In this document: piece by piece, positions 10,231 to 22,582 of the stretch | How the letters are laid out: the number at the start of each line of letters is the position of its first letter | Numbering within the stretch: position 1 is the first letter of the stretch | DNA from: Parietaria judaica | Taxonomy: Eukaryota > Streptophyta > Magnoliopsida > Rosales > Urticaceae | DNA: 64,000 nt | Reading direction: 5' to 3' | Assembly: GCA_954871525.1 (NCBI GenBank) | Contig: OX940869.1 | Coordinates: forward strand, 17,760,001 to 17,824,000 | Notes under the pieces: generated by a model | Databases searched by the model: none | Seen by the model: only the letters and a program-made list of their open reading frames with translations | Told to the model about the DNA's origin: nothing | Position numbers and translations under genes: made by a program

Positions 10231-11804
10231 CGGTAAATAACAAGCACGTTTCGTTGAGATGTTTGGAAAGCGTGTGGTGTTATCAACTATTTGTACTAGT
10301 ACTGATCGTTGATTCGACATACAAATATCTGATCGAAGAACCTTCCTTTGCCTATTGATTCGCGCACGAATGCCGGCTCTCGGGAATCAAACTCGATGCT
10401 AACCCACAAGGTTCGGATTTGGAAGAAACTCGCAAGTCTCTCAATTTTCATTTCATTCAACACTACAAAATTACAAAATCATGCAACCCTTTATAAATAG
10501 GATTAAAAAAAAACATAATTAAAAAGCTTAATAATCGAAAATAAAGGGTTGATATCGTGTCTTGAATTGTCGAGATTTTGAAGATTTCTTTCATTCCGAT
10601 ATCATGAATAATTCGGCATCAGTAACATTATTAAAATTTCATTTACACCAAATAAATATTATAAACTTATACTTCTAACACCCCAACATACGGTCTAATC
10701 CTTCTAACACCCCAAAAACTAATTATAATTATAAACTTTGTAGTATACAATTTAATTGTAAAACACTTTGTAACCAAAAAAAAAAAAAAAAAGACTAACA
10801 GCACAACAACACAACATACATTACTCATCGCACTACCTACCAATTTATTTTGCATTCACGAGGGACTAATTTGCAATTATCAAACTTTTAAAAAAAATGG
10901 TCTTCGACTTGGGGCCGGGCAGCCCAAACTGGTCTCCAGGCTTGGCCCCTGAGGCCTGTATTGGGTTCGGGCTCGGGCGGACTCGGGCTGAGGCCCGTGG
11001 GGCCCGCCCGATGATATACGGTTTACCATACGTTTTACTTGCTCAGGTTTAATCTAAAATATTATCACATACAGGTATTCGTCTTATCACCTGTAGAGTA
11101 GTATTACTCACACCCATCGTATTCAAATCAACATTACCTTTGCTTTATCTAATTCTTTTGCGTTATGCTTTATTCTTTAAACGATGATTCGATTAGTGAG
11201 AAAGTGAAGTCGCCATGTACCCACAAAGAAGTTCCTATTAATTTTGAAAAAGAAAAAAAAAAACGAAACGTATAATATTGATGTTCTTTAGAAAAACTAA
11301 TATTGGTTTTTATTTTGGACTGCTGCATGGGAGAAGGATTTTCAATCCAGTGTTCTAGAATGAGAATAAAATAAAATACAGAATTAAATAAGTTGTTCGA
11401 AATTTAATATTTCAAAGTTTATCAGGATATTACGTCAAATTGCAAACAAATTCCGGTTTGACCAGTATTGAATTCGTTAATTATTTATGTCTCATTAGAT
11501 AAAAATAAAAATCTAACTAGGAGAACTTCGTTACAAAATTTAATTAGAGTAATAGAGGGGAATATTTCAACAACAAAAAAAAGGTGACCATTTGATTCGA
11601 ATTATAAGAAGGAGTGGGTCATTCGAGCGTTATCTAAATAGATATTACGAGGTATGTAACCCGCGCGTTGCAACGGGTTGCGGATTTTTTTTTCTTAGAA
11701 GAGAAATTTGATAACTTTATGGTTTTTTTATGTGTATAGTTTTTAAGCTATTTGATTTTTTTATGTTGTTAGTCAATCTTTTTTAGATTCAACTCCATAG
11801 TATA
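10231..11804. other. Intergenic DNA, no gene recognised
   Basis: AT-rich sequence. It contains a GC-rich imperfect repeat of GGGCTCGGGC/GGCCC type at about 10909-11010, which resembles transposon subterminal sequence but has no partner end I can see. An imperfect palindrome, AACCCGCGCGTTGCAACGGG, lies at about 11658-11678. A segment at about 11180-11245 recurs near 60780-60840. Short ORFs here carry no recognisable domain. Confidence 0.4.
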
Positions 11805-12418
11805 TAGGTGCAAGCGGACCGGGTACCCGGTTTTTTTGCCATACCCGGTACCTGGATCCGGAATCCAGGTTTTTTGAAATTGAGAACCGGATCCGGATTT
11901 TTTTGTTTAAAAAACCGGAAATCCGGATCCGGGTTAAAACCCGGTTTTGAAATAGAAACCCGTTTTTTAAAACCGGATCCGGATTTTTTGCAATTTTAGT
12001 TTTAAACTTGAATTTTATATTAAAAAAAAAAACTTGAAATAGTTATAGTAAAAGTTTCTTTTATCAATTATCTTAAAAAAAATCACATTTTGGCTAGAAA
12101 AAATAAAATAAAATGAACCAACCAAAGACACTAAATGAAAGACATATACTAAGATAAATAATAAGGTATTTTTTTGGTAAAAAATTCTATATATTATATG
12201 TATACATTTAATAAGCGGGTTTTAGTAACCTACTATCCGGGTTCCGGGTTTTTTATTCTTTAAATCCGGGACCCGGATCCGGTTTAATCCGGATGCGGTT
12301 TTTTTATTAAACCGGTTCCGGTTTAACCCGGATTAATACGGTTCCGGTTTTTTTAAAATGCGGTTACGGTCCGGATGCGGATTAAAACCCGCATTTCCGG
12401 GTTTTATTTGCACCCCTA
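11805..12418. mobile_element. Small non-autonomous inverted-repeat element, hAT-like
   Basis: The left end TAGGTGCAAGCGGACCGGG and the right end, which reads TAGGGGTGCAAATAAAACCC on the other strand, form imperfect terminal inverted repeats. Both end regions are filled with CCGGATCCGG/CCCGGTTTT-type motifs in opposite orientation, while the centre is AT-rich and non-coding. The TAGGGGTGCAAA style of end is typical of plant hAT elements. The flanking 8-mers do not match well, so the target duplication has decayed or the limits are a few bases off. Confidence 0.55.
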
Positions 12419-12641
12419 CTAAATATAATTGAACAAAAAGAGCAGTTTACATAATAAAAATATTCGTTCTTAAATAAACACATTATTTAGATCCAATAAA
12501 AGATTACTATAATATTGATTTGAAAAAGAAGTATTTATTATTTACATCCAATAAAAGATTTTTACATTATCGATTTTTTAAAAAGTATTTCTCATAAATA
12601 TACATATACATACATATATATACATATATATATAAATATAC

Positions 12642-12677
<36 letters not shown>

Positions 12678-13150
12678 ATTTATATATACATACACATGCT
12701 TTATTCTATCAATAAGACTTGGGCATACATTTCAAAAGTGTTACAATTTGTTTAGTTGACTTCTGCTGCTGTAAAATCAAATTCAGATAAGTAAAATTCT
12801 TATAAATATCACAAATTAATCAAATTATATTTGTTACAATTCAGAGTGGTATTGTAAGTATACTTAACAAAAAGAGTTAAAGCGTATTTTTCAAAAGGTG
12901 GAAAATTTTAGCACGTTTGTGGATAAAAAACAAACATTAATTTAGGAGGCACTTTTCAAAATGTGGAGCATTTATTATAGTGTTGACTAAAATGTTCTTC
13001 TTGAGTCAAATATACACAAAGAGACACTTTTCTTTTATGCTATAACATTATGCGTGAAAATTGGGAACTGCAATTTTAATGGGGTTGAGAGAAAGAGAGA
13101 GGGGGAGACCAAAAATTGGAACTTTCACCGCTAAAAAATAATTGTTATTA
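12419..13150. other. Intergenic AT-rich DNA with a TATATACA microsatellite
   Basis: A TA/TACA-rich simple repeat occupies about 12597-12695. A short duplication (ATCCAATAAAAGATT) appears at about 12492 and 12547. No coding sequence was seen. Confidence 0.5.
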
Positions 13151-13413
13151 ATGAAAAGATGTGGTACTTTTACCGACTAAAAATTGATAGTTTTAGTATT
13201 GAAAATGATTTGGTACTTTAACGATAATATATTGCTTGTATTGATGTGAAGAGAGAAAAAAAAAAGTACTTAAGCCGCAAAAAATGAAAAGATGTGGTAC
13301 TTTTACCGACCAAAAATTGATAGTTTTAGTATTGAAAATGATTTGGCACTTTAAAGTAACGATACTATATTATTGATGTGAAGAGAGAAAAAAGTACTTA
13401 TGCCGCAAAAAAA
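13151..13413. repeat. Tandem duplication, unit 133 bp
   Basis: ATGAAAAGATGTGGTACTTT begins at 13151 and again at 13284. The two units share the order TTTTACCGAC, TTGATAGTTTTAGTATTGAA, TGATGTGAAGAGAGAAAA and AAGTACTTA(A/T)GCCGCAAAA, with small differences. No function is evident. Confidence 0.85.
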
Positions 13414-13569
13414 GTAATATCTTAAGTATTTATGCCATCAATAAATATTGTTGAAGGGCATGAAAATAATAAGCAAAACACATGTCATTTTGTAATTGGC
13501 CAAAATTAGTACTGTAGTCTCTACAGTGAAAATGCACTCCAATTTAGTTATATAGTATAATGTTTACGT

Positions 13570-13985
13570 AATGGATCCTTACATGGTTACATTCTATTTA
13601 GGATTAGGAATATGCATTATCGGATCTGCTTTTTTACATATCTCTTATTATTTGAGACCCTATTCACCATTCACCTGTTTGGGCTTCTATTGAATCGATT
13701 AATTAGTTTGATTGTCAAATTAAAGCATCTGGATGTCCGACTCGGCCCTCTATGACATTACTGATCAATAGAAATACTAACACTCCCCCATTGCCATATA
13801 TTCCATACATCACACTGGATAGATATCATATTCATGGAATACGATTCACTTTCAAGATGCCTTGATGGTGAAATGGTAGACACGCGAGACTCAAAATCTC
13901 GTGCTAATGAGCGTGGAGGTTCGAGTCCTCTTCAAGGCATAATATTGATTAGTGAAATAATCTTCGTTGAAACTTGAAATAATCT
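13570..13985 (+). other. Nuclear insertion of plastid DNA (NUPT) around trnL-CAA
   Basis: A complete plastid-type tRNA-Leu gene (13859-13939) sits in sequence that I recognise as the plastid inverted-repeat region upstream of trnL-CAA (between ycf2/ycf15 and trnL): segments such as GCATCTGGATGTCCGACTCG and the stretch just before the tRNA. The surrounding DNA is ordinary AT-rich nuclear sequence, so the plastid match is local. The limits are approximate, judged by where plastid-like sequence stops. An assembly chimera is unlikely because the fragment is short and bounded on both sides. Confidence 0.7.
13859..13939 (+). tRNA. trnL-CAA: Plastid-derived tRNA-Leu (anticodon CAA) in a NUPT
   Basis: The 81-nt sequence folds as a class II tRNA. 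The acceptor arms are GCCTTGA and TCAAGGC plus A, the anticodon stem is CGAGA/TCTCG with loop CTCAAAA (anticodon CAA), a long variable arm follows, and the T arm contains GGTTCGAGTCC. It matches chloroplast trnL-CAA as I remember it, with about two substitutions. A plastid gene in the nucleus is probably not used. Confidence 0.85.
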
Positions 13986-14921
13986 TCGTTGGTTTATATC
14001 AAAAGTGTCCTATTAAAAGTCCTATTTGTATTACCCAAGTTTGGTTGAGCTAGTGCTAAAACCACGACAATACTCTTTGAGAGGTACTAAGTTCAATCCC
14101 AGTTAGACGTAAAAATTACGTGTACGTATTTATGTAAAATTGATCGACTGCGTCTGCAGCAAATCGTGTCAGCTCTTCTTACATGCGAATATATCTTGTA
14201 ATGCGAGTATATGTAATTTTGGGCGCCATTAAAGTCACCCTAGTTAAAAAAGAAAAATGTTTTACTTGTATTCTATTTCTCGCTCGCTATTCATAAAACT
14301 ATCGCATCTCCCAACTGTCGGACTTCTATTATATTGCTTATAAACCCGATTCCAAATGGGTAAGTCTCATGTTTTGCTCATTTTTTGAATACTATAAATT
14401 AATGAAAACACAATGATTTGGAATCAGATTTGCAATTTTTGCAGAGAAAACGAAGGAGAGGTCCGAGGTTCATGCTTGAAATTGTCAAAATATTAGGATG
14501 ACATGCATTGAAGGCTGAACCAAATATCGCCCTAAATATTAATAAAACGATTTTACAGTAACTTTTTTTCTTATTATTATTAGTATCAGTAAATATTATG
14601 TCTGACGAAAGTAAGAAGGTGGTACGGTATCACTATAATGTACAATATTTACATGTATAATTTAAAACTAATATTTTTAAAATGATCCTATAAATATACT
14701 TTGCACATTTGTGTAGTATCGCATTCACAGTTAATAAATATGTTATCTGTCAATAGTGCTGTATCCTGATCCCCGAAATAAAAAATAAATAAAAAATCAT
14801 TAATTTTTTATTTTTTCAAAATTTTTACTATTCTAAAAATAAAAATAAAGATATACGGACCGGACTAATCCGTATCTGGGAAAAAACAGAACAGGACCAG
14901 TCCAGGTTCGGGCTGAACGTA

Positions 14922-15020
14922 TATCTGTCATAGATATTATATATCGTTAAACGTATTTCAAGGATATTTATGGCACTATCTGTCATAGATATTATATATC
15001 ATTTACCGTATTTCGATTCT
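14922..15020. repeat. Imperfect tandem repeat, unit about 56 bp
   Basis: TATCTGTCATAGATATTATA occurs near 14922 and near 14979, each time followed by a diverged copy of (G/A)TTAA/TTTACCGTATTTC. Confidence 0.7.
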
Positions 15021-15104
15021 GATTGTATTTACTCTGATTCTATTGATGAAATATAACAAGGAGACAATTATATTTTACACAATTCCACCATAACTATATG
15101 TTTA

Positions 15105-15254
15105 TATAATATAATTTAACTTTTATATATTTAACAAAAAGCTTCGTACGTAGCAACACATCACAGTACTTGTATCAGTATATAATATAATTTAACTTTT
15201 ATATATTTAATAAAAAGCTTCGTACGTAGCAACACCTCACAGTACTTGTATCAG
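15105..15254. repeat. Tandem duplication, unit about 75 bp, upstream of the receptor kinase
   Basis: Two nearly identical copies contain AAAAAGCTTCGTACGTAGCA followed by ACAGTACTTGTATCAG; they differ by about two bases. The pair lies about 600 bp upstream of the start codon of the receptor kinase gene. It may be a recent slippage or repair product. Confidence 0.85.
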
Positions 15255-15853
15255 AATTTCATACCTTTCATACAACTACAGTCTACAATACAAGCATACA
15301 TATGCGGAATCAGGATTCGGAAAGAGGGGGGGCTTATTATTATAATTTTTATTCAACATATATAATAAATTTAATATTGAAATACAAACTTATATATATA
15401 TTGTAAAAAAAATAAAAATCGATTCAAGATATATGGTCAACTCAGCGAATATAAAAGTATAAAGTTGATTCAAGATATATTGCAACGACAAAAATCAAAT
15501 ATCGAAAAAAGACATAAACAAAGTAGTCAATCTATACACAAATTTAAGCCTAAAACGTATATCCACCTGTATATAAAGAGTTCAAGAGAACTTGATATAT
15601 ATTTGGAACTATTCGAAAAACACTTGAAAGGAAGCCTACGACTTGAGTCTATAGCTAATTAGCTATACCACAAAGTGCAGTAGAGTTGTGGGCGTGTGTG
15701 AGATAGAGAGGGGGGCTGGGCTGTGTAAGGCCGGCATTGAATTTTGTCCTATCCTAATAGGATTTCTAAAATTCTTGGGTGGGCTTTAGTACACGATAGT
15801 TCCGCCTATGCAAGCATATGATATACATTTCCTTGAAAATATATTTCCATGCT

Positions 15854-18507
15854 ATGACGATCATTCCCCATGTACTGTTCATCTTCTTTTTCATTTTCAA
15901 ACCCTGTGTCACATCGGAACCGCGTTATACCCCGGTAGAGAACGTCGCTCTCGACTGCGGATCTCCGGGAAATCAAACGGCTCAAGATGACCGGCGATGG
16001 ATTGGAGATAATACAACTGATGATAGTTTTGATTTAATAGAGGAAGAAAATAACAGTAAGTCAACTTCTTCAAGAGCTCTCTCTCAGGCAAGCTCCATAG
16101 ACTCTGTGCCGTATATGACGGCGCGCATATCGCAGTCGAAATTTACCTACAGCTTCCGCGTCTCATTCCCTGGCCCGAAGTTTCTCCGGCTCCACTTCTA
16201 CCCGGCTCAATACGAGCACGGATTGGACGTCCTTGGCTCCTACTTAACCGTAGTAGCCGGTCCGTTCACACTGCTGAAGAACTTCAGCGCCTCGCTCTTC
16301 GCCGACTACAAAAGTCAGCCTGCTTTCTTCAAGGAATTCTGCATAATCCCCGAAGAAAACAAAAGAACGATCAACGTAACATTCTTTCCAGCCTCTTCAT
16401 CTTCTTACGCTTTCATTAATGCGATTGAATTAGTGTCGATGCCAGAGACTCTGTACTACGCCCCCAAAGACGATCCATCCAAGATACCTAGCTTCATCTT
16501 GAAGAATTTCGGGAACAACTTGATTTTCGGCAGTTACTCGGACAGAGCACTTGAGACGCTATACCGCTTCAATGTGGGCGGACGCACAATTTCGCCCATG
16601 CAAGACACCGGAATGTACAGGTAGGTAATTACGGCCCTGATCTTTCTTTTTTTCTTATGTTTAATATTTTGACTAAGGCTTTACTGCCTAACAGGGAATG
16701 GTCTCAGGTCTTCCCCATCTATTTCAACGGATCCAGTGCACATCCTTTCAACTTGAGTCTGCCGCTGAAGTTCACTGCAATACCAAACTACACCGCGCCT
16801 GAGGAATTGTACCTGACCTCGCTCACGATGGGCAGAGACGCGGCAAGTAACCGGGCCAGAAACATGACTTGGTGCCTGCCCGTTGACAGGGGGTTCCTTT
16901 ATCTTGTGAGACTCCATTTTTGCGCGGTTCCAGATGAGATCAAGGGTCCGTATGATATGGTTTTCTACCTTTACATAGACCAAAGGATGGCCGAGAGTGC
17001 TGTGAACGTGGTATCATGGACCGGAGGGCACGGCAATGGAGTTCCAGTGTACAGAGACTACGTGGTTTATATGAGAGACGAAGATAATCTCTTCATCGCT
17101 GTACATCCCAGAGGCGACGAGTCTAACTACGATGATGCTATTGTGAATGGGATAGAGGTGTTCAAGATGAGCAATAAACACGGCAAAAACCTTGCCGGGC
17201 CCAACCCCAGTAATGCTACTCAAATCCCACCTAGACCGACACCTGAGAAATCTGGTTTGAAAAGGACAGTGTTGATTATTGCCGTGGCGGTTTGTTTAAG
17301 TTGTCTTGTGCTATTTGCAGCGCTTTTCGCGTTATTTTTTAGGAAGAGAAGGCACCGAAAACAAAGAACGCCGATGAGGTCGACGAAAGGCACGTCTTTG
17401 CTGCCGGAGAGCCTGTGCCGCCATTTCTTGCTTTGGGAGATCAGGTCGGCGACGAGAGACTTCCACAAGGAGCTGATCATCGGGCGGGGAGGATTCGGTA
17501 ATGTCTACAAGGGGTTCATAGACGGCGATGAGTCACAGCCCGTGGCAGTGAAGCGGCTAAACCTGGCCTCAAACCAAGGCATGGCAGAGTTCGTCACCGA
17601 GATCAAGTTGCTCTCCAAGCTCCGCCATGTTTGCTTGGTCTCCCTCATTGGCTACTGCGACGAAGATGGCGAGATGATCCTTGTGTATGAATACGTCGCT
17701 AATGGAACTCTGCGTGACCATCTCTACGGTATCAACTACGAGCCCCTCCCCTGGCAGACGCGCCTCAAGGTGTGCATTGGGGCAGCGCGTGGGCTTCAAT
17801 AACTCCACGAGTACGCCAAAGACACTATCATCCACCGTGACGTTAAGACCACAAACATCCTCCTAGACGAGAATTGGGAGGCCAAAGTTGCCGACTTTGG
17901 AATATCAAAAATTGGCCAGACTAGTGGCCCTGTCAGCACCATGGTAAAAGGCACGCCCGGATACCTCGACCCAGAGTACTTGCAGCGCCAGAAACTGTCG
18001 GACAAGAGCGATGTGTACTCGTTCGGCGTCGTTCTCTTCGAGGTGCTGTGTGCGCGGAAGCCGTTCGACTTCAAACTGAATGAGGCGCAGCAGAACTTGG
18101 CTCATTGTGTGCGGAAAAGCGCCAGAAATGGGACACTCCACGAGATCATTGACCCATTCCTGATGGGCAAGATCGCTCCAGAGTGCTTCAAGAAGTTTGT
18201 AGAGGTTGCTGAGAGCTGCCTCCGAGGCACGTGGAACCGGCGCCCAACCATGGGCGAGGTGAGGAGGCAGCTCGAAAAAGCTCTAGCGCTGCAGGAACAA
18301 GCAGACGCGGCGGAGGAAGAGAAGAACTCCGGCGCAGGCAGGATTGTTTACTACCCCGTGATTTCAATCCATCTAGCCGGTGATCATGACAGTTGTGATG
18401 AGTTTGAATTTGATAGTACTGTTGGAGTCAGCTTTGTAAGCTCGGAGACGGAGAGCAGCACCAATATGTTCTCGGAAACCGCGTGTAGCTCCAAATCCAA
18501 AGTATAA
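15854..18507 (+). pseudogene. FERONIA-type (CrRLK1L) malectin-like receptor kinase, one premature stop
   Basis: Exons 15854-16620 and 16695-18507 give about 859 codons, a normal length for the family. ATG 15854 is preferred over 15818 because it starts directly at a signal peptide (MTIIPHVLFIFFFIF). After it come a malectin-like ectodomain (about 25-390; YTPVENVALDCGSPG, FNVGG), one membrane segment (about 446-470; LIIAVAVCLSCLVLFAAL), the family juxtamembrane motif CRHFLLWEIRSATRDF, and a kinase domain with IGRGGFGNVYKG, VAVKRLN, IIHRDVKTTNILLD, DFG and GTPGYLDPEYL. TAA at 17800-17802 (codon about 625) replaces the residue between GLQ and LHEY; the frame continues intact to the end. Translation would stop after the kinase N-lobe, losing HRD and DFG. 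The 74-bp intron is GT-AG; most CrRLK1L genes I know lack introns. It is either a recent pseudogene or a truncated receptor. Confidence 0.88.
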
Positions 18508-20070
18508 ATCTCAGATTATTGCGTGTGAAAGAAGTAGGAATTTAATTCGGTATGTATAAGTGTTGAGTGTTCTATATATCATATATGCATGTTTTGAAAA
18601 ACTCCACTTTATTTGGTCGTACCGCTCGCATTTTCAATGTAGACAATCATACGTCGCCACATGAAACTTACATTAGAAAGTTTATGGAAGAGTTAATTAC
18701 GTTTGCCAATATTTTGAATTTCTTTGGAAATTTGTGCCACCAATAAAGAGATTGGGAAATTTAAGTTAAATTTTTTGTAACATATGGGTATAGTCGCCAC
18801 AAATATCCTTAAAATCTCATTGTTGGACTCTTTTTTATAAGATAGGCCCCGTGGCTTACTTTTATCATTGTCAATTTGTTTCAAAATAGAATTAAAGAAA
18901 ATTTGGCGACATGCGGAAATATGTCGGGAAACTCCCCATGTTTATCGGGTCGTTTTAATTGAAATAAGAATAATAATTAAATAGCAATCAAAATTACCCT
19001 TGAAGCTTGCACTCAATTCCATCTTTGTGCTCTTTGATTTGTTCGAATTATGTATCACCGAGCTCTGAATGTACTCAGCCTCTACTTCGCCCACCATTTG
19101 TTCTCGAAAACGTCGTTGCAGTCGAACAATTATTTTACCATATCAACACCGCATACAAAGAGTGATAACCGTACACGTGGTAATTAACGAGTATGGGGCC
19201 AGGGAAGGGAAGCCATCGCGCCGATCCTAAGGGAGGGGGAGGCGGAGAAAGGGAGCTAGGGTTGTCTTAATTGTCATAAGATGGATCATGGCACCATACA
19301 GAGCAATTCTTGCAAAAATGGTATTAGCAATGATTCTTAATTACATGAAACTCGTATAATTTCGTCTAACAATCACTAACACGAAATGATCAAATATATT
19401 TATGTATTTCCAAAAGTACTACTAAAAACACATTAACATATAAATACTAGAAACACATTAACAAGTATTCCAACGGTAATTTTATAAGTCAATCGGAGTT
19501 TTAAATTGAAGTTATGAAGTTTTAAAATTTTGTATGGATCAAAATAAAAATTATATAAATAAATATAATAAAAATAGAATAAAAGGGATAATATGTAGAG
19601 TACAAAGAGAAAGATAGAGAGTTGAGGTTAATTTTGTCTTAAAAATTGTTGAAATAGATATTTTGTTAAATAGTTTGAGTTGATGTGTATTTTAATAAAT
19701 AAAAAATTGTCTAATAATGAGGTTTACGAGCTGGACTCAGGCGACAAGCTTGCCAATTTGGGAGTGGATACCTTTGGTTGCCGGGCGAACGTTCAGGGCA
19801 TCGGCCATCGGGTGTTCTAGGTCTAAGTTAATCTAGTCATTTAATAGTTTCTTTGAGCACTAATTAAAATAGAAGTTTCAACAAAAAATAGTGTTGTAAA
19901 TTATATGTACTTATGGATTTGATATGGAATAAAGAGCGTCAAACTAAAAACAGGTAAAGAAAAGTCACGAAAACTTGACTGGAAAAAATTGCAATGGGAA
20001 TCAGAGTTGGCAAAGTTGAGAAATTAAAAATAAAAAGCAATTATAACGACAAAGAATAAAGGAGAAAGAA
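18508..20070. other. Intergenic DNA after the receptor kinase gene
   Basis: Contains the 3' untranslated region at first, then AT-rich DNA. A moderately GC-rich patch at about 19190-19265 and another at about 19725-19815 (GGACTCAGGCGACAAGC, TTGCCGGGCGAACGTTCAGG) look like old retroelement fragments, but no domain or terminus can be assigned. Confidence 0.35.
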
Positions 20071-20886
20071 TCTTCTGTATATATATAAAACGAGAGTTTG
20101 TGGTTGATGACATGACACCATCACAAACAAAAACAAAAGATACAAGGTTCTAAATTTTTACTACTTTTCTATTTATTTTTTTTAATAGAAATCTATATAT
20201 TATAAAATGAAGAAACAACAAATGATGTGTCAAAGTAACATTAAAACATTCTCCTTTTCTTTTTTCTAAGAGTTTCAAAGTGATATAGTGAACTAGAATC
20301 AAATGATTCATATTTCTCTTTTTTAATACATTTTTGAATTTTTAATGAAAATATATTCTTCATAAATTACAATTATTGAGGACTTTTTGTTTTCTAGGCT
20401 TTTGGTGTTCATTCAAGCTTTTGATTTACTCTCTTTATTGCATTAATAATCATATTAATATGTATTAAAATCATATATTTATATGCATGGCCCTTTTAAA
20501 TAGATTTTTCTCTCACCTACAAATGGAGTTTGGTATGAAATGGAGATATTTTGCTCTCATGTACATTTTATTCTCTCTTTCTAATTCTCTCTATAATACA
20601 TAACACTAACATGCTATTCTAATGTATGTATGTTATTGCAGTACATGTTTTTAGCTAAAGAAAGCAAGAGAGACTATGGGATTATTAGTTGAGGAGACTA
20701 CAAACTTTTGGCTTTGCCGACTATGCGTGGGGAGTTTTCGGTGAGAGATTGCCACTCAAAATCTCATATATCATCGGTTGTTCTAGAGGTATTTTTGTTC
20801 TTTAATTATGTTTCTTTTCAATTTAATAACTATTAGTTTTTTCATCCCTAAACTCTATTTATTACTCTTTAGATGAATTTTTTGTA

Positions 20887-20888
<2 letters not shown>

Positions 20889-20933
<45 letters not shown>

Positions 20934-20938
20934 GAGAC
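20889..20938. repeat. (AT)n microsatellite
   Basis: An uninterrupted run of AT dinucleotides of about 50 bp, inside Helitron 1. Confidence 0.95.
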
Positions 20939-22582
20939 CTTGGGTTGTTTTTCGTGTTAGTTGGTTTATGTTTGTAAGTTATATGATATGTTGAATTCGG
21001 AATTCGCTCAATATGTTGACTTTATGTTGTATTGTAATAAGTTTTCTTTGTATTTATAACATTTAATTATATATAATATACAAATATATGTATTTTCTGA
21101 AGTTTGGTTTATTTGCAGGTAATTTAATAAATATGGCCGGAAGCAAAATTTTGGTTTTGCTTGATCCAACCTATTTGTATGATATAGGAGAGATGTTAAT
21201 GGCATTTAAATAAACCATTAAACCAAAAATTGTCTTTTTTTTTTTTTTTTGGTTACGTTTGTCTTTTCAATTGCCTCATCCTTGAATTATCTTTCTTAGA
21301 TATCAAAATCCTAATAGTATATATACTATATACAGTTTGCAATATAATAGAAAAAATAAATATAAAAGACGATAATGAGTGTCTTACAGTTCTACATCAC
21401 TACTACATGTGGAAATTGTTTTAGGAAAAGCTGGCGTGGAGTTGGTCGGAAAATGTCATAAATCGATTTCATTTCTCAAGTAGAGGTATTAAAATTTATT
21501 ATATATGATTTCATTTTCATATATATAGCAATACGTATCAAGATTAGTGTAAATATTATTAGTTAAATGCCTCATTTTGGCTTCCATGTCTGTATCAAGG
21601 TTAGTGTAAATATTATATTTAAATATATTTATTTTTTATTTTTTGTTCTGACCACTGTGTATTTTTTGTGCACGAATATGATATACCAAGGTGCATATAG
21701 AGTTCGATCTACTTGCTAGATTTTTCTTTGAATAAATGCATAAATTGTAGATATGTTTATTACTCTTTTTTTATTACTCTGAATTTTGCAGTAAAGCTTC
21801 GTGAAATTGTAATTCAACAATGAGATGATGAAGTCTAAACTATTGGCTTGAAATTACACAGTGAAAGCACATTTTCATAATGAATTTTAGACACAAATTA
21901 AGAAAGAAACAAATAAACCTTTTTTTTTTATTTAAAATGGTTTTAAATAACTGCAATAATGTATTATTAGATATTTTTTATTAACATGCTTTTCTGATTA
22001 ATAATTTAATATGAATAGATCTCATTCTTATAGCAGTAAATTCATTACATTTCATTACTATATATTTTGCATTGCAGTAAATTCATTTCTCTATCTAATT
22101 AATGCTTATTGATTTATTTCATGTAGTTATACTGCTACAGGAACACGTTTCACAAATACAAAGATAAATGGAAAGACAAAATCATTTATTCTAGGATGTT
22201 AATGTTTAATACATTTAGTACACGATTCATATTTAAAAGATTTTGAGAAGAAGAAAAAATAAACATTTAAATAAGTTTATGTAACTAAAGGTATTGTATT
22301 TTTTTATTGTTAAATATTTCAATTTGTATTTATTTAGACCTTTCTAATTCCACCCATCCACTTTAAAAGCAAACAATTAAAATGATTATTTCTTCTTGAT
22401 TACACACCAATTATTTGAGCTCTTACAGTTTTGTTCTGTTAATTTTAAGATTTTTGAAGAAAAATTGGCTAAAATTTTAAAGTTCACGAATTGAACAATA
22501 CAATCATATATAGCGTTGGTGCCTTTTTTTTAGCGACGACAATTGCTAAATAGTCGTTGAAAAAATGTGTTTGGTCTGTAAA

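Larger units (their letters stand above)
13986..15853. other. Intergenic DNA upstream of the receptor kinase gene
   Basis: AT-rich sequence without a recognisable gene. A fragment at about 14860-14925 contains GGACCGGACTAATCCG and AGGACCAGTCCAGG, resembling degenerate transposon end sequence. The two local tandem repeats are listed separately. The proximal promoter of the receptor kinase would lie in the last few hundred bases, but no confident TATA box was chosen. Confidence 0.4.

Noticed and set aside
11650..11690. Helitron 3' end at the palindrome AACCCGCGCGTTGCAACGGG
   Set aside because: No CTAG terminus at the right distance on either strand.
15465..15662. 65-codon ORF upstream of the receptor kinase
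   Set aside because: Biased AT-rich composition, no domain, no leader features.
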